A stretch of DNA of 64,000 bases from Streptomyces sp. NRRL S-337 (GTDB lineage: Bacteria; Actinomycetota; Actinomycetes; Streptomycetales; Streptomycetaceae). The stretch is taken from the NCBI RefSeq assembly GCF_000720175.1, contig NZ_JOIX01000013.1, forward strand, positions 1 through 64,000. The letters run 5' to 3'. Both the position numbers and the translations under genes were made by a program. Each line of letters starts with the position of its first letter. Within the stretch, counting starts at the first letter, position 1. The notes beneath the pieces are model-generated. The model did no database searches. It saw only the letters and a program-made list of their open reading frames with translations, and was not told the origin of the DNA. Below are positions 36,843 through 44,608 of the stretch, piece by piece.

Positions 36843-37562
36843 TCAGTGGGCCAGCCGTACGGAGAAGAGGTCGGAGGCGTCGGGGAGGTGCGTCGGGTCG
36901 CCGGCGTCGAGGGTCCATTCCTTGCCGTCGCAGGTGATCGTGACGGGGGCGGGCCCGGGGTCGTCCTTGCCGCCGCCCTTGCCCGCTCCGCCGTCCTTGC
37001 CGCCCTTGCCGCGGCCGTCACCCTTGCCGTCCTTGCCGTCCTTGCCGCCGGCGTCGCCGCCGGCGGGTGCGGGGGCGCAGCGCGGGCCGACCACCGAGGT
37101 CGCCTCGGCCGACGCGTGCTTGCCCGCGGTACCGGGGATGACCGAAGCCCCCACGGTGTTCCGGGTCCTGACGGTGACCGCGAACGAGGTCGGCCAGGAG
37201 TCCGGGACGCAGCCGGAGACCTCGGCGTCGTTGCGTCCGGCGAACCAGTCCGCGCTCTCGCAGGCCGCCGGGGAGGGGGCACCGCGCCCGTTCAGCAGGT
37301 CCTCCCAGGCGGCCTTGTCGGTCTCGTAACTGCCGTCGCGGACGCCGTCGAGCACGCCCTTGGCCAGCAGGTCGCGGTACTTCTGCCCGGCGGCGAGCGC
37401 GGCGGCGTCGGCGGCGGTCTGGGCGCCGTTGCGGGTGGCCGCCGCCTGCCCCACGGCGAAGAAGGCGAGCGCGAGGAAGAGCAGGCCCGCGACCGCCACG
37501 AGGTAGAGCGGGAAGGCCTGCCCGGCGTCACGCGCGCCGCGGCGCGGTTCGGCGACCGTCAT
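36843..37562 (-). CDS. TadG-like pilus assembly protein
   Basis: A 239-residue protein with one N-terminal helix (about 18-42) preceded by R-D-A-G-Q-A-F-P, a diverged version of the pilin cleavage motif, and followed by N-G-A-Q-T-A-A-D-A-A-A-L-A-A-G, the hallmark of TadG/TadE-like helical stalks. The remainder is extracytoplasmic with a K-D-G/K-G-G low-complexity insert (about 175-205). It lies 20 nt after the Flp pilin gene and is presumably a minor pseudopilin. Confidence 0.85.
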   Translation of the reverse strand: MTVAEPRRGARDAGQAFPLYLVAVAGLLFLALAFFAVGQAAATRNGAQTAADAAALAAGQKYRDLLAKGVLDGVRDGSYETDKAAWEDLLNGRGAPSPAACESADWFAGRNDAEVSGCVPDSWPTSFAVTVRTRNTVGASVIPGTAGKHASAEATSVVGPRCAPAPAGGDAGGKDGKDGKGDGRGKGGKDGGAGKGGGKDDPGPAPVTITCDGKEWTLDAGDPTHLPDASDLFSVRLAH

Positions 37563-37582
37563 GGCGGTGGCGGCCCGGGGCC

Positions 37583-37747
37583 CTAGATGCCGACGACGTC
37601 GGAGATCTTGTTGGCGATGGCATTGGCGATCTGGCTGCCGAAGTCCGTGGTCGACAGGACCAGGACGATCGCCACGACCACCGCGATGATGCCGAGGTAC
37701 TCGATCGAGGTCTGTCCCCGGTCGTTCCCCAAAAACCGCTTCGCCAT
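37583..37747 (-). CDS. Flp-type major pilin
   Basis: A 54-residue prepilin: basic leader M-A-K-R-F-L-G-N-D-R-G, then the cleavage point and Q-T-S-I-E-Y-L-G, with the conserved glutamate at +5, and a 20-residue hydrophobic helix. The size and motif are those of Flp/Fap pilins. The prepilin peptidase at 31268-32002 is the likely processing enzyme. The ATG at 37747 is set by a GGAGGGG site upstream; a longer start 9 codons earlier lacks a site. A 447-bp gap upstream separates it from tadC. Confidence 0.92.
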   Translation of the reverse strand: MAKRFLGNDRGQTSIEYLGIIAVVVAIVLVLSTTDFGSQIANAIANKISDVVGI

Positions 37748-38194
37748 CGTCTTCCCCTCCATGGGCGGCCGCACCGCTCTGGTCCGGCTGGTCTGCCCCC
37801 GTGGTGTCGGCGCGGTCGGCCGCGCTCATGACACCAGAAAAGTACGCCGGAACGGTGTTCCCCGGACAGGGATTCCGTACCCAATCCTCTTTCGGGGACA
37901 CGGGCGGAAGATACAACGGCGCCTTTCGGCCACGCTCATGCACCTCGTCCACCCCCGCTCCCCCTCCGGACCGCGTCCCGGCGCCGATGCCCATGCGGAC
38001 CGGCCGGCCTCCCCGCGCCCGAGCGCGGCGGTGACCGCCGGTCCACCCACTGTGACACAACTCGTTGCTGTTGCGAAGGCGTTGACGGGAAAGCGGGTCG
38101 TGCACCGCATGCATCCGGCCGGACCCGGCACGGCATTGCGCCGACCGCCGTACGCCCGGACCGTCCGTCGCCACGGCGTCGCGCGGGCGCCGCC
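37748..38194 (-). promoter_or_regulatory. 447-bp gap upstream of the Flp pilin gene
   Basis: No gene is visible between tadC and the pilin gene, although the rest of the cluster is tightly packed. A separate strong promoter for the abundant pilin is expected here. AT-richer stretches lie at about 37840-37925. No strong hairpin was seen. Confidence 0.4.
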
Positions 38195-39088
38195 TCAATC
38201 CCCCATCAGCGAGCCGAAATTGGTGCCCGAGCCGAGGAAGAAACCCGCGATGAGCAGGATCATCGTCGCCGGCACCATGAACGTGGTGACGACCATGGTG
38301 GCCTTGGGGACGGCCCGGGCGGCGCGGCGGCGGGCGTTCTGGGCGTCGGTCCGGCGCATGTCGTTGGCGATCTGGATCAGGGTGTCGACGATGGGCGAGC
38401 CGAGTTCCTCGCCCTGCTGGAGGGCGGTGACGAACTGGGCGACCTGTTCGGAGTCGTTGCGTTTGCGCAGTTCCTCGAAGGCGGCACGACGGCTGACGCC
38501 CATGTCCATCTGCCGCAGGGTGATCCGGAGTTCATCGGCCCACGGGCCTTCGTATTTGTCCGCGACCCGGTCGAGTGCCTGGCGGAAACTCAGCCCGGCG
38601 CTGACGACGACCGCGAGCACGTCCAGGAAGTCCGGCAGGGTCCGCTCGATCGTGTCCTTGCGCTGGCGGATCGCGGCCCAGATGCCGACCTCGTTCCAGA
38701 AGAGGCCGAAGAGCACCATCAGGACGCCGAGAACCGGCTGACCGCGCAGGAACATCACCAGCGCGCCGATGAAGCCGAGGGCGCCGTAGACCGCCCGGCG
38801 AGCGGCGTAGCGGTCGACGGTGAGGCCGCCGGGGTTGCCTGCCAGGTCGATCCGGCGGCGGATGCGGGCGGTGCGCTTCTCGCCCATCAGGCGCAGCACG
38901 AGCGGGGCGTAGCGCATGCCGAGGCGGTCCACGGCCGAGCCGACGGCCGTCGTCCGGGTCGCACCGACCTCCAGGGACAGCGCCAGGTCGGGCGGCAGCC
39001 GGGCCTCGCGGCGGTACAGGGCGACCCCGCACGCGATGCCGACGACCGAGAGGGCGAAGGCCGCGGCCAGCAGAATTCCGATTCCCAT
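38195..39088 (-). CDS. tadC: TadC-like inner-membrane assembly protein
   Basis: A 297-residue type II secretion system F-domain protein with four membrane helices (one at the N-terminus, two central, one C-terminal). The GspF domain (about 145-290) has L-P-D-F-L-D-V-L-A-V-V-V-S-A-G-L and G-E-E-L-G-S-P-I-V-D-T-L. It pairs with TadB as the membrane platform for Flp pilus assembly. It starts 21 nt after the tadB stop. Confidence 0.9.
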   Translation of the reverse strand: MGIGILLAAAFALSVVGIACGVALYRREARLPPDLALSLEVGATRTTAVGSAVDRLGMRYAPLVLRLMGEKRTARIRRRIDLAGNPGGLTVDRYAARRAVYGALGFIGALVMFLRGQPVLGVLMVLFGLFWNEVGIWAAIRQRKDTIERTLPDFLDVLAVVVSAGLSFRQALDRVADKYEGPWADELRITLRQMDMGVSRRAAFEELRKRNDSEQVAQFVTALQQGEELGSPIVDTLIQIANDMRRTDAQNARRRAARAVPKATMVVTTFMVPATMILLIAGFFLGSGTNFGSLMGD

Positions 39089-39109
39089 CCTGTTTCCCCT
39101 CCCGGTCCC

Positions 39110-40099
39110 TCAGACGTCGATCTTGGACAGCCGGCGGATGAAGAAGAAGCCCAGCCCGTAGAGGACGAAGGCGACCACGACCGCGAGCTGGCCGAGGAAG
39201 GAGGACGTCATGCGGTCGATGGCACCGGGGGCGATGCGGTTCATCAGCAGCAGGGTGCCGACGCCGAGGAGCGGGACGACGTAGGCGGTGACGGTGACCT
39301 GGGAGAGCTGGGTGCGGACCTCGCGACGGGTCTCCTTGCGCTCCTCCAGTGTCGTGGTGAGGTTGCGCAGCGAGCCGACGACGGTGCCGCCGGCGCGGTT
39401 CGAGAGGACGAGGGTGGTGACGAGGACGACCAGTTCGCGGGAGGGCAGGCGTTCGGCGAGTTCACCGAGGGCCTCGTCGATGGAGTGGCCGACGGCGAGC
39501 TTGGCCGCCACCTTGGCCAGTTCCTCGCCGGCCGGGGCCTCCAGTTCCTCGGCCGCCATCCCCAGGGCCGTGCGCAGCGCCAGCCCGGCCTGGGTGGCGT
39601 TGGCCAGGATCCGGGAGAGTTCGGGGAGCTGGTTGATGAACCTCTCGATGCGTTTCTGGCGCTGCCAGTTGAGGAACGCGAAGGCCGCCCAGATCGCGAC
39701 CAGCGCGGCGATCGGCCCGAAGAAGGGGGCCAGGACGGCATGCGCGACCAGCCAGAGGGCCACGACCGCGACGAGCATGCCGACGAAGAACTCGCCCGGG
39801 GTGACGTCCAGGCCGGTGGCGGCCAGCCGGAGTTCCAGGCGGCGGCCGAAGCGGGTGCCGCGCAGGGCCCGGTCCACGGACGGGAAGCGGCGGCGTTTCC
39901 CGGTCGCCGGCAGCCCGTGCTCGTCGGCGAGGCGGTCGACGACGGCCTGGCGCTGGGCCCGCCCGGCCGCGTAGCTGCGGACGCCGGCGACGGCGAGCAC
40001 CGCGCACAGCAGCGCGGCCCCGATGGTGAGCTGGACGAGGGGGCTCGTGGAGGACGTGATCGGCCCCCCGGCGGCGGTGGTCAGGGCCCAGCCGGTCAT
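39110..40099 (-). CDS. tadB: TadB-like inner-membrane assembly protein
   Basis: A 329-residue GspF-family protein with the same overall plan as TadC. The core includes Q-L-P-E-L-S-R-I-L-A-N-A-T-Q-A-G-L, and L-S-N-R-A-G-G-T-V-V-G-S-L lies in the second half. Its ATG overlaps the tadA stop (ATGA), indicating coupled translation. Confidence 0.92.
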   Translation of the reverse strand: MTGWALTTAAGGPITSSTSPLVQLTIGAALLCAVLAVAGVRSYAAGRAQRQAVVDRLADEHGLPATGKRRRFPSVDRALRGTRFGRRLELRLAATGLDVTPGEFFVGMLVAVVALWLVAHAVLAPFFGPIAALVAIWAAFAFLNWQRQKRIERFINQLPELSRILANATQAGLALRTALGMAAEELEAPAGEELAKVAAKLAVGHSIDEALGELAERLPSRELVVLVTTLVLSNRAGGTVVGSLRNLTTTLEERKETRREVRTQLSQVTVTAYVVPLLGVGTLLLMNRIAPGAIDRMTSSFLGQLAVVVAFVLYGLGFFFIRRLSKIDV

Positions 40100-41436
40100 G
40101 AGGTGGCCTTCCGGGTGGCGAGTTGGTCGTCGGTGGCCGCCACGCCGAAGGCGGGCGGGGTGGGTTCGCTCGCCATGAAGAGGCGCTCGGCCACCCGTCG
40201 GGGCAGCGGGAAGTAGCGGAAGCGGCCGTGCACGATCCGGTCGGCGCCCATGGGTTCGGCGTCGAACCGGCAGACCGTCGCGATCCGGTAGTCCTCGTGG
40301 CCGCGCGAGTCGAGGATGGCGATCTCGCTGATCCGGCGGGAGCCGTCGGCGTGCCGGGTGAGCTGGACGATGCAGTCGACGGCGCTGTTGATCTGGTCCC
40401 GCAGCGCCTCGAAGGGGATCTTCACGTCCGACATGGAGGCCAGCGTCTGCAGCCGCATCAGGGCGTCCTCGGCGCTGTTGGCGTGCACGGTGGCGAGCGA
40501 GCCGTCGTGGCCGGTGGACATCGCCTGGAGCATGTCGAGGGTCTCCCCGCCGCGCACCTCGCCGACGATGATGCGGTCGGGGCGCATGCGCAGGGAGTTG
40601 CGTACGAGGTCGCGGATGGTGATCCGGCCCTTGCCCTCCACGTTGGGCGGCCGGGCCTCCAGCCGGATGACGTGGGTCTGCTGGAGCTGGAGTTCGGCGG
40701 CGTCCTCGACGGTGATGATCCGCTCGCCCTCCGGGATGAGGCCGGAGAGGGCGTTGAGCAGGGTGGTCTTGCCGGCGCCGGTGGCACCGGAGACCACCAC
40801 GTTGAACTTGGCGCGCACCAGCCCTGCCAGCAGCATCAGCATCTGCTCGTCGAGCGTGCCCCGGCCGATGAGTTCGGCGAGGGTGTAGGCGCGCGGGAAG
40901 CGGCGGATGGTGAGCGTGGCGCCGTTCAGGGCGAGCGGCGGGATGATGACGTTGACGCGCTCCCCGGAGGGGAGGCGGGCGTCGACCATCGGATTGGACT
41001 CGTCGACGCGGCGGTTGACGGTGGAGACGATCCGCTCGATGGTCTGCATCAGCTGTTCGTGCGAGGCGAAGCGGACCGGGACGAGCTCGACCCGGCCTGC
41101 GCGTTCGACATAGACCTGGTCGGGCCCGTTGACCATGATCTCGGTGATCGAGGCGTCTTCCAGCAGCGGTTCCAGCACGCCCAGGCCCAGCGCCTCGTCG
41201 ACCACCCGGCGGATCAGCTGGGCCCGTTCGGCGGTGGAGAGCACCGGGCCCTCGCGGCTGATGATGTGGCCGAGGACGCGCTCCAGCCGGGACCGGCGCT
41301 CGGCCGCGGCCAGCGAGGACATCTCGGCGAGGTCGATCTCCTCCAGCAGCTTGGCGCGGTAGGTGGCGACCAGGTGACTGTCGTGGCGCGGCTCACCGGC
41401 CGGCTCGGGCGCGACGATCCGGGCTTTCAGACTCAT
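40096..41436 (-). CDS. tadA: TadA/CpaF pilus assembly ATPase
   Basis: A 446-residue hexameric secretion ATPase that powers pilus assembly. Walker A is G-A-T-G-A-G-K-T (217-224); the Asp and His boxes and Walker B appear in I-I-V-G-E-V-R-G-G-E-T and H-D-G-S-L-A-T-V-H-A-N-S. Length and motifs fit CpaF. The ATG overlaps the stop of the upstream TadE-like gene. Confidence 0.95.
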   Translation of the reverse strand: MSLKARIVAPEPAGEPRHDSHLVATYRAKLLEEIDLAEMSSLAAAERRSRLERVLGHIISREGPVLSTAERAQLIRRVVDEALGLGVLEPLLEDASITEIMVNGPDQVYVERAGRVELVPVRFASHEQLMQTIERIVSTVNRRVDESNPMVDARLPSGERVNVIIPPLALNGATLTIRRFPRAYTLAELIGRGTLDEQMLMLLAGLVRAKFNVVVSGATGAGKTTLLNALSGLIPEGERIITVEDAAELQLQQTHVIRLEARPPNVEGKGRITIRDLVRNSLRMRPDRIIVGEVRGGETLDMLQAMSTGHDGSLATVHANSAEDALMRLQTLASMSDVKIPFEALRDQINSAVDCIVQLTRHADGSRRISEIAILDSRGHEDYRIATVCRFDAEPMGADRIVHGRFRYFPLPRRVAERLFMASEPTPPAFGVAATDDQLATRKATS

Positions 41437-41933
41437 CGCGGGGGTGCTCCTTCGTACGGGCTCGCTGCTGCCGCGCCCTGCGGGTCGGCGGGGCGGGGCA
41501 TGGTGGCGCTGCGGCTGGCGGAGCCGAAGTCGTCGACGCCGGGGATGATCGAGGGGATGGTGACGCGTGCGGTCGCGCTGACCGCGTCGCCGCCCTCGCT
41601 GACGGAGATGGTCGCGCGGTCCGCGACCCAGCCGCTCATCGCGGCCCGGCCGGCGGACCGCGGATCGGTCTCCCGGTCGGCCCGGTCCATCGAGGCGGTA
41701 CGGGCCGCGGCGCGCGCGCCGGTGCCGGCCTGCTGGACGGTGTAGGCCGCCAGGCCGAGCTGGACCACGGCCAGCGCGACGACCAGGAGGATCGGCAGGA
41801 AGCCGAGGAACTCGATGGAGGCCTGGCCTCGGTCGCGGCCGTGGCGGAGCCTTGGGGCGGGACCGCGGAGCCCTCCGGGGGCCCCGGCGGCACGACGACG
41901 GGGCACGGTTCCGGAGCGGCGAACCGTCCTCAT
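41433..41933 (-). CDS. TadE-like pseudopilin (first of two)
   Basis: A 166-residue protein with a long basic leader ending R-D-R-G, then Q-A-S-I-E-F-L-G and a hydrophobic helix (about 36-62), followed by an extracytoplasmic domain (V-Q-Q-A-G-T-G-A-R-A-A-A-R-T-A). The cleavage motif is nearly identical to that of the Flp pilin. Its ATG overlaps the stop of the other TadE gene by 4 nt. Confidence 0.9.
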   Translation of the reverse strand: MRTVRRSGTVPRRRAAGAPGGLRGPAPRLRHGRDRGQASIEFLGFLPILLVVALAVVQLGLAAYTVQQAGTGARAAARTASMDRADRETDPRSAGRAAMSGWVADRATISVSEGGDAVSATARVTIPSIIPGVDDFGSASRSATMPRPADPQGAAAASPYEGAPPR

Positions 41934-42313
41934 CGGCTGTCCTCCTTCGCGGCGCCGGCCGAGCCGGTGAGGTGCCCCGGGAAGCTGGCCAGGCCGGGGA
42001 AGAGCACCGGGACGCTGATCCGGACGGTGGCCTTCCACAGGCCGGCCTCGGTGGTGCAGGAGGCCGAGGAACCCCCCTGCCAGGCGGGCGGCAGCTGGTC
42101 CACGGCGGCGGTACGGCAGGCGCCGGCGCCGCCGTCCCGGGTGGCGGTGGCCGCCCGCGCGCCCCGGTCGGCGGCGTGCGCGGCGAGCGAGTAGCTGTAC
42201 CCGACCAGCACGAACTGCCAGAGCAGCACCAGGACCAGCAGGATCAGCGGCAGCAGTCCCAGGAACTCCACGGAGACCTGTCCGCGGTCGTCGCCGCCCA
42301 GTGGGCGCCGCAC
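41930..42313 (-). CDS. TadE-like pseudopilin (second of two)
   Basis: A 127-residue protein: short leader M-R-R-P-L-G-G-D-D-R-G, then Q-V-S-V-E-F-L-G and a 22-residue helix, then an extracytoplasmic domain with two cysteines (in G-A-C-R-T and A-S-C-T-T) likely to form a disulfide. The GTG start at 42313 lies 3 nt after the stop of the TadZ gene. Confidence 0.9.
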   Translation of the reverse strand: MRRPLGGDDRGQVSVEFLGLLPLILLVLVLLWQFVLVGYSYSLAAHAADRGARAATATRDGGAGACRTAAVDQLPPAWQGGSSASCTTEAGLWKATVRISVPVLFPGLASFPGHLTGSAGAAKEDSR

Positions 42314-42316
42314 CGC

Positions 42317-43756
42317 TCAGCCCTCCTCGTACGGGCCGGCCGGGTCGAACGGCCCGGGCCCGCCGGCCGCCGTCGCCTGCCCCCGCCGGACGCCGAACCG
42401 TCCGGCGCCCGACCCCGGTACCGACCCCGACGCGGCCCCGGAGGCCGCGCCCGGACCCGTCCCGGAACCGGAAGCCGCCCCCGTGGTGAGCGCCTTGCGC
42501 TTGCGCCCCGTCAGCGACGGACGCGCCCGGTGGCTGCCCCGGCCCTGCCGCGCGGCCGGTGACTCGACCAGCCCCAGCTCACCGGCGAGCGCCCAGAGCG
42601 CCTGCTTGACCGTCGACCGGGCGTCCAGGTCCTGTATCCGGCCGGCGTCCACACACGGCTGGAGTTCCTTGTACGCCGCCGGGACGTGCGCCCGGGCCGT
42701 GCGGGTGCCGGTGGCCTTGGCGACCACCGGCGGCTGGATCTCGGTGCTGCGGGTGAGCCGGTTGACGACCGTGGTGGTGTCCTCGGCCTTGCGGATCTGC
42801 AGCCGGTCCCACAGCCGCACCTGCCGCTTGGCGGCCCGTACGGCGACCACGTCCGGGGTGGTCACCAGCAGGGCGACGTCGGCGAGTTCGACGGCCGCGG
42901 CGTTCGCCGACTGCATCTGGGAGCCGCAGTCGACCACCACGACCTCGTAGCGGGAGCGCAGCGCGCCGAGGATCTGCCGGGCGGCCCGGTCGTCGACCTC
43001 CTCGCCGCGCTCGCCCTCCTCCGGCGCCAGCAGCAGCGCCAGGCCGGTGTGGTGGTCGTGCACCGCGTCCTGGAGGACCCGTACTGACAGGTCCTGGATG
43101 CCGGCCAGGTCGACGACCGAGCGGCGGAACTGGACGTCCAGGTAGGAGGCGACGTCCCCGGACTGCAGGTCGAGGTCCACCAGCGCGACGCTGCGGCCCG
43201 CGGCCCGGGCGGCCAGCGCGAGCTGGACGGCGGCGACGGTGGTGCCGACGCCGCCCTTGGCGCCGGTCACGGTCACCAGCCGGCCGGCCGGTCCGGGCCG
43301 GGCCTCCGGGTTTCCCCCCAGGTGCACCCGTACGCCGGCGGCCCACTGGGCGGCGGCCTGCACCCGGGCGGCCAACTCGTCGTAGCCCAGCGGCAGTCCG
43401 ACGACGCCCCGGGCGCCGGCGTCCATCGCCGCGGAGAACAGCGCGGGCCCGGCGTCGGTGGTGATCAGTACGACGCCGACGGCGGGGAAGCGGAGCGCGA
43501 TCTCGCGGATCAGCTCCAGCGCCGGTGCCGGCCCGATCCGCTCATGGACCAGGACGACCTCGGGCAGCGCCTCGACGGCGGGGCCCGGGCCGGTGTCCAC
43601 GGCGGGCTGCGCCGCGGCCCCGGCCAGGGCGTCGAGCAGTGCGGTGCCGTCGGCGACCACGGGCGCCGGTTCGGCGTCCGGCAGCTGGTTGAGCAGCGAG
43701 GTCACCGCGCGGGCGGCGTCCGGGTCGCCGATCGCCGGGAGGATGCGGATGGTCAC
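42317..43756 (-). CDS. TadZ/CpaE-type localisation ATPase
   Basis: A 479-residue MinD/ParA-superfamily protein. Residues about 1-135 form a degenerate receiver-like domain, and the ATPase has the deviant Walker A K-G-G-V-G-T-T (167-173) and V-V-V-D-C-G-S. The last 75 residues are Gly/Ser/Ala-rich. TadZ proteins place the Tad machinery at cell poles. A polar positioning role at hyphal tips or septa is an inference. GTG start at 43756. Confidence 0.88.
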   Translation of the reverse strand: MTIRILPAIGDPDAARAVTSLLNQLPDAEPAPVVADGTALLDALAGAAAQPAVDTGPGPAVEALPEVVLVHERIGPAPALELIREIALRFPAVGVVLITTDAGPALFSAAMDAGARGVVGLPLGYDELAARVQAAAQWAAGVRVHLGGNPEARPGPAGRLVTVTGAKGGVGTTVAAVQLALAARAAGRSVALVDLDLQSGDVASYLDVQFRRSVVDLAGIQDLSVRVLQDAVHDHHTGLALLLAPEEGERGEEVDDRAARQILGALRSRYEVVVVDCGSQMQSANAAAVELADVALLVTTPDVVAVRAAKRQVRLWDRLQIRKAEDTTTVVNRLTRSTEIQPPVVAKATGTRTARAHVPAAYKELQPCVDAGRIQDLDARSTVKQALWALAGELGLVESPAARQGRGSHRARPSLTGRKRKALTTGAASGSGTGPGAASGAASGSVPGSGAGRFGVRRGQATAAGGPGPFDPAGPYEEG

Positions 43757-43769
43757 CTGGGCCTCCGGG

Positions 43770-44489
43770 TCACTTGTCGCCGTCGAGGGTGTAGGTGCGC
43801 TGGCTCGGCGGGATGGTGGCCTCGCTGCCGGGCGCGAGCAGCGCCAGCCGTACGTGGGAGGCGAACGACTCGGCGTACGCGACCCGCTGGGCGTCCTGGG
43901 TGTTGAGCGCGAAGGTGATCGGCACGGCCTCGCCGGCCTGCCGGTTGGCCGCGTTCGTGTCGCCGGGGTCCTTGGCCTCCAGGGGCGTCAGCTTGCCGAC
44001 GTCGATGACCTGGGCGGCGGACACGATCACCTTGGAGACCGGCTTGTCCTCGGGGCGCTTGCCCTCGAAGGTGGCGTAGATGTTCACCCGGGCGCCGGGG
44101 TTGATCTTGCCGGCCACGCCGGTCGCGGCGTCGATCATGATGGCGATCTCCTGCTGCCCGGCCTTCAGCGCCGGCCGCTCGACGATCATGTCGTCCTGGA
44201 GCAGCGACCCCTTCTTCAGCGGGGTCACCGCGATCTTGCCGCTGACCTGGTCCAGATCGGTCACGGCGGTGGGCGGCAGCCAGCGCTGCGGCATCTTCAC
44301 CTTCTCGAACTGCCCCGGATCCAGCGCTTTATAGGCCGCGACGTCCGTCTTCAACCGGTACGCGGTCTTCTCGGGACCGACCTTGGACTCGACGTTCCTG
44401 ATCACCGACAGCACGCCGACGAACGCGCCGACCGCACAGAGAACCGACAGGAGCAGCAGGATCACTCCGCGGCGCTGGCGTGAGTTCAT
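43770..44489 (-). CDS. CpaB/RcpC-family pilus assembly protein
   Basis: A 239-residue protein with an N-terminal membrane anchor (about 9-30) and SAF plus RcpC domains (about 48-235; P-L-K-K-G-S-L-L-Q-D-D-M, then I-N-P-G-A-R-V-N-I-Y-A-T). In Gram-negatives CpaB works with the secretin; no secretin gene exists here, so its extracytoplasmic partner must differ. The upstream gap (44490-44608) is G-rich on the plus strand. Confidence 0.88.
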   Translation of the reverse strand: MNSRQRRGVILLLLSVLCAVGAFVGVLSVIRNVESKVGPEKTAYRLKTDVAAYKALDPGQFEKVKMPQRWLPPTAVTDLDQVSGKIAVTPLKKGSLLQDDMIVERPALKAGQQEIAIMIDAATGVAGKINPGARVNIYATFEGKRPEDKPVSKVIVSAAQVIDVGKLTPLEAKDPGDTNAANRQAGEAVPITFALNTQDAQRVAYAESFASHVRLALLAPGSEATIPPSQRTYTLDGDK

Positions 44490-44512
44490 GGGGGAGGGAC
44501 CTCGATCGGGAC

Positions 44513-44538
44513 GGGGGTGGGGCGGGAAGGGGGCGGGG
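44513..44538 (+). other. Potential G-quadruplex
   Basis: Five G-tracts of 3-5 bases at 44513-44517, 44519-44522, 44524-44526, 44529-44533 and 44535-44538 are separated by loops of 1-2 nt. This is the template strand of the leftward tad transcript, between the zinc-ribbon and cpaB genes. Short loops make a stable quadruplex plausible, although high GC raises chance occurrence. Confidence 0.5.
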
Positions 44539-44608
44539 ACGAGGACGGGACGGTCGGGTCGGCGGGGCGGTTCGGTGGGCGGTTCGAGGGTTGCCGGATC
44601 GGCCGGTG

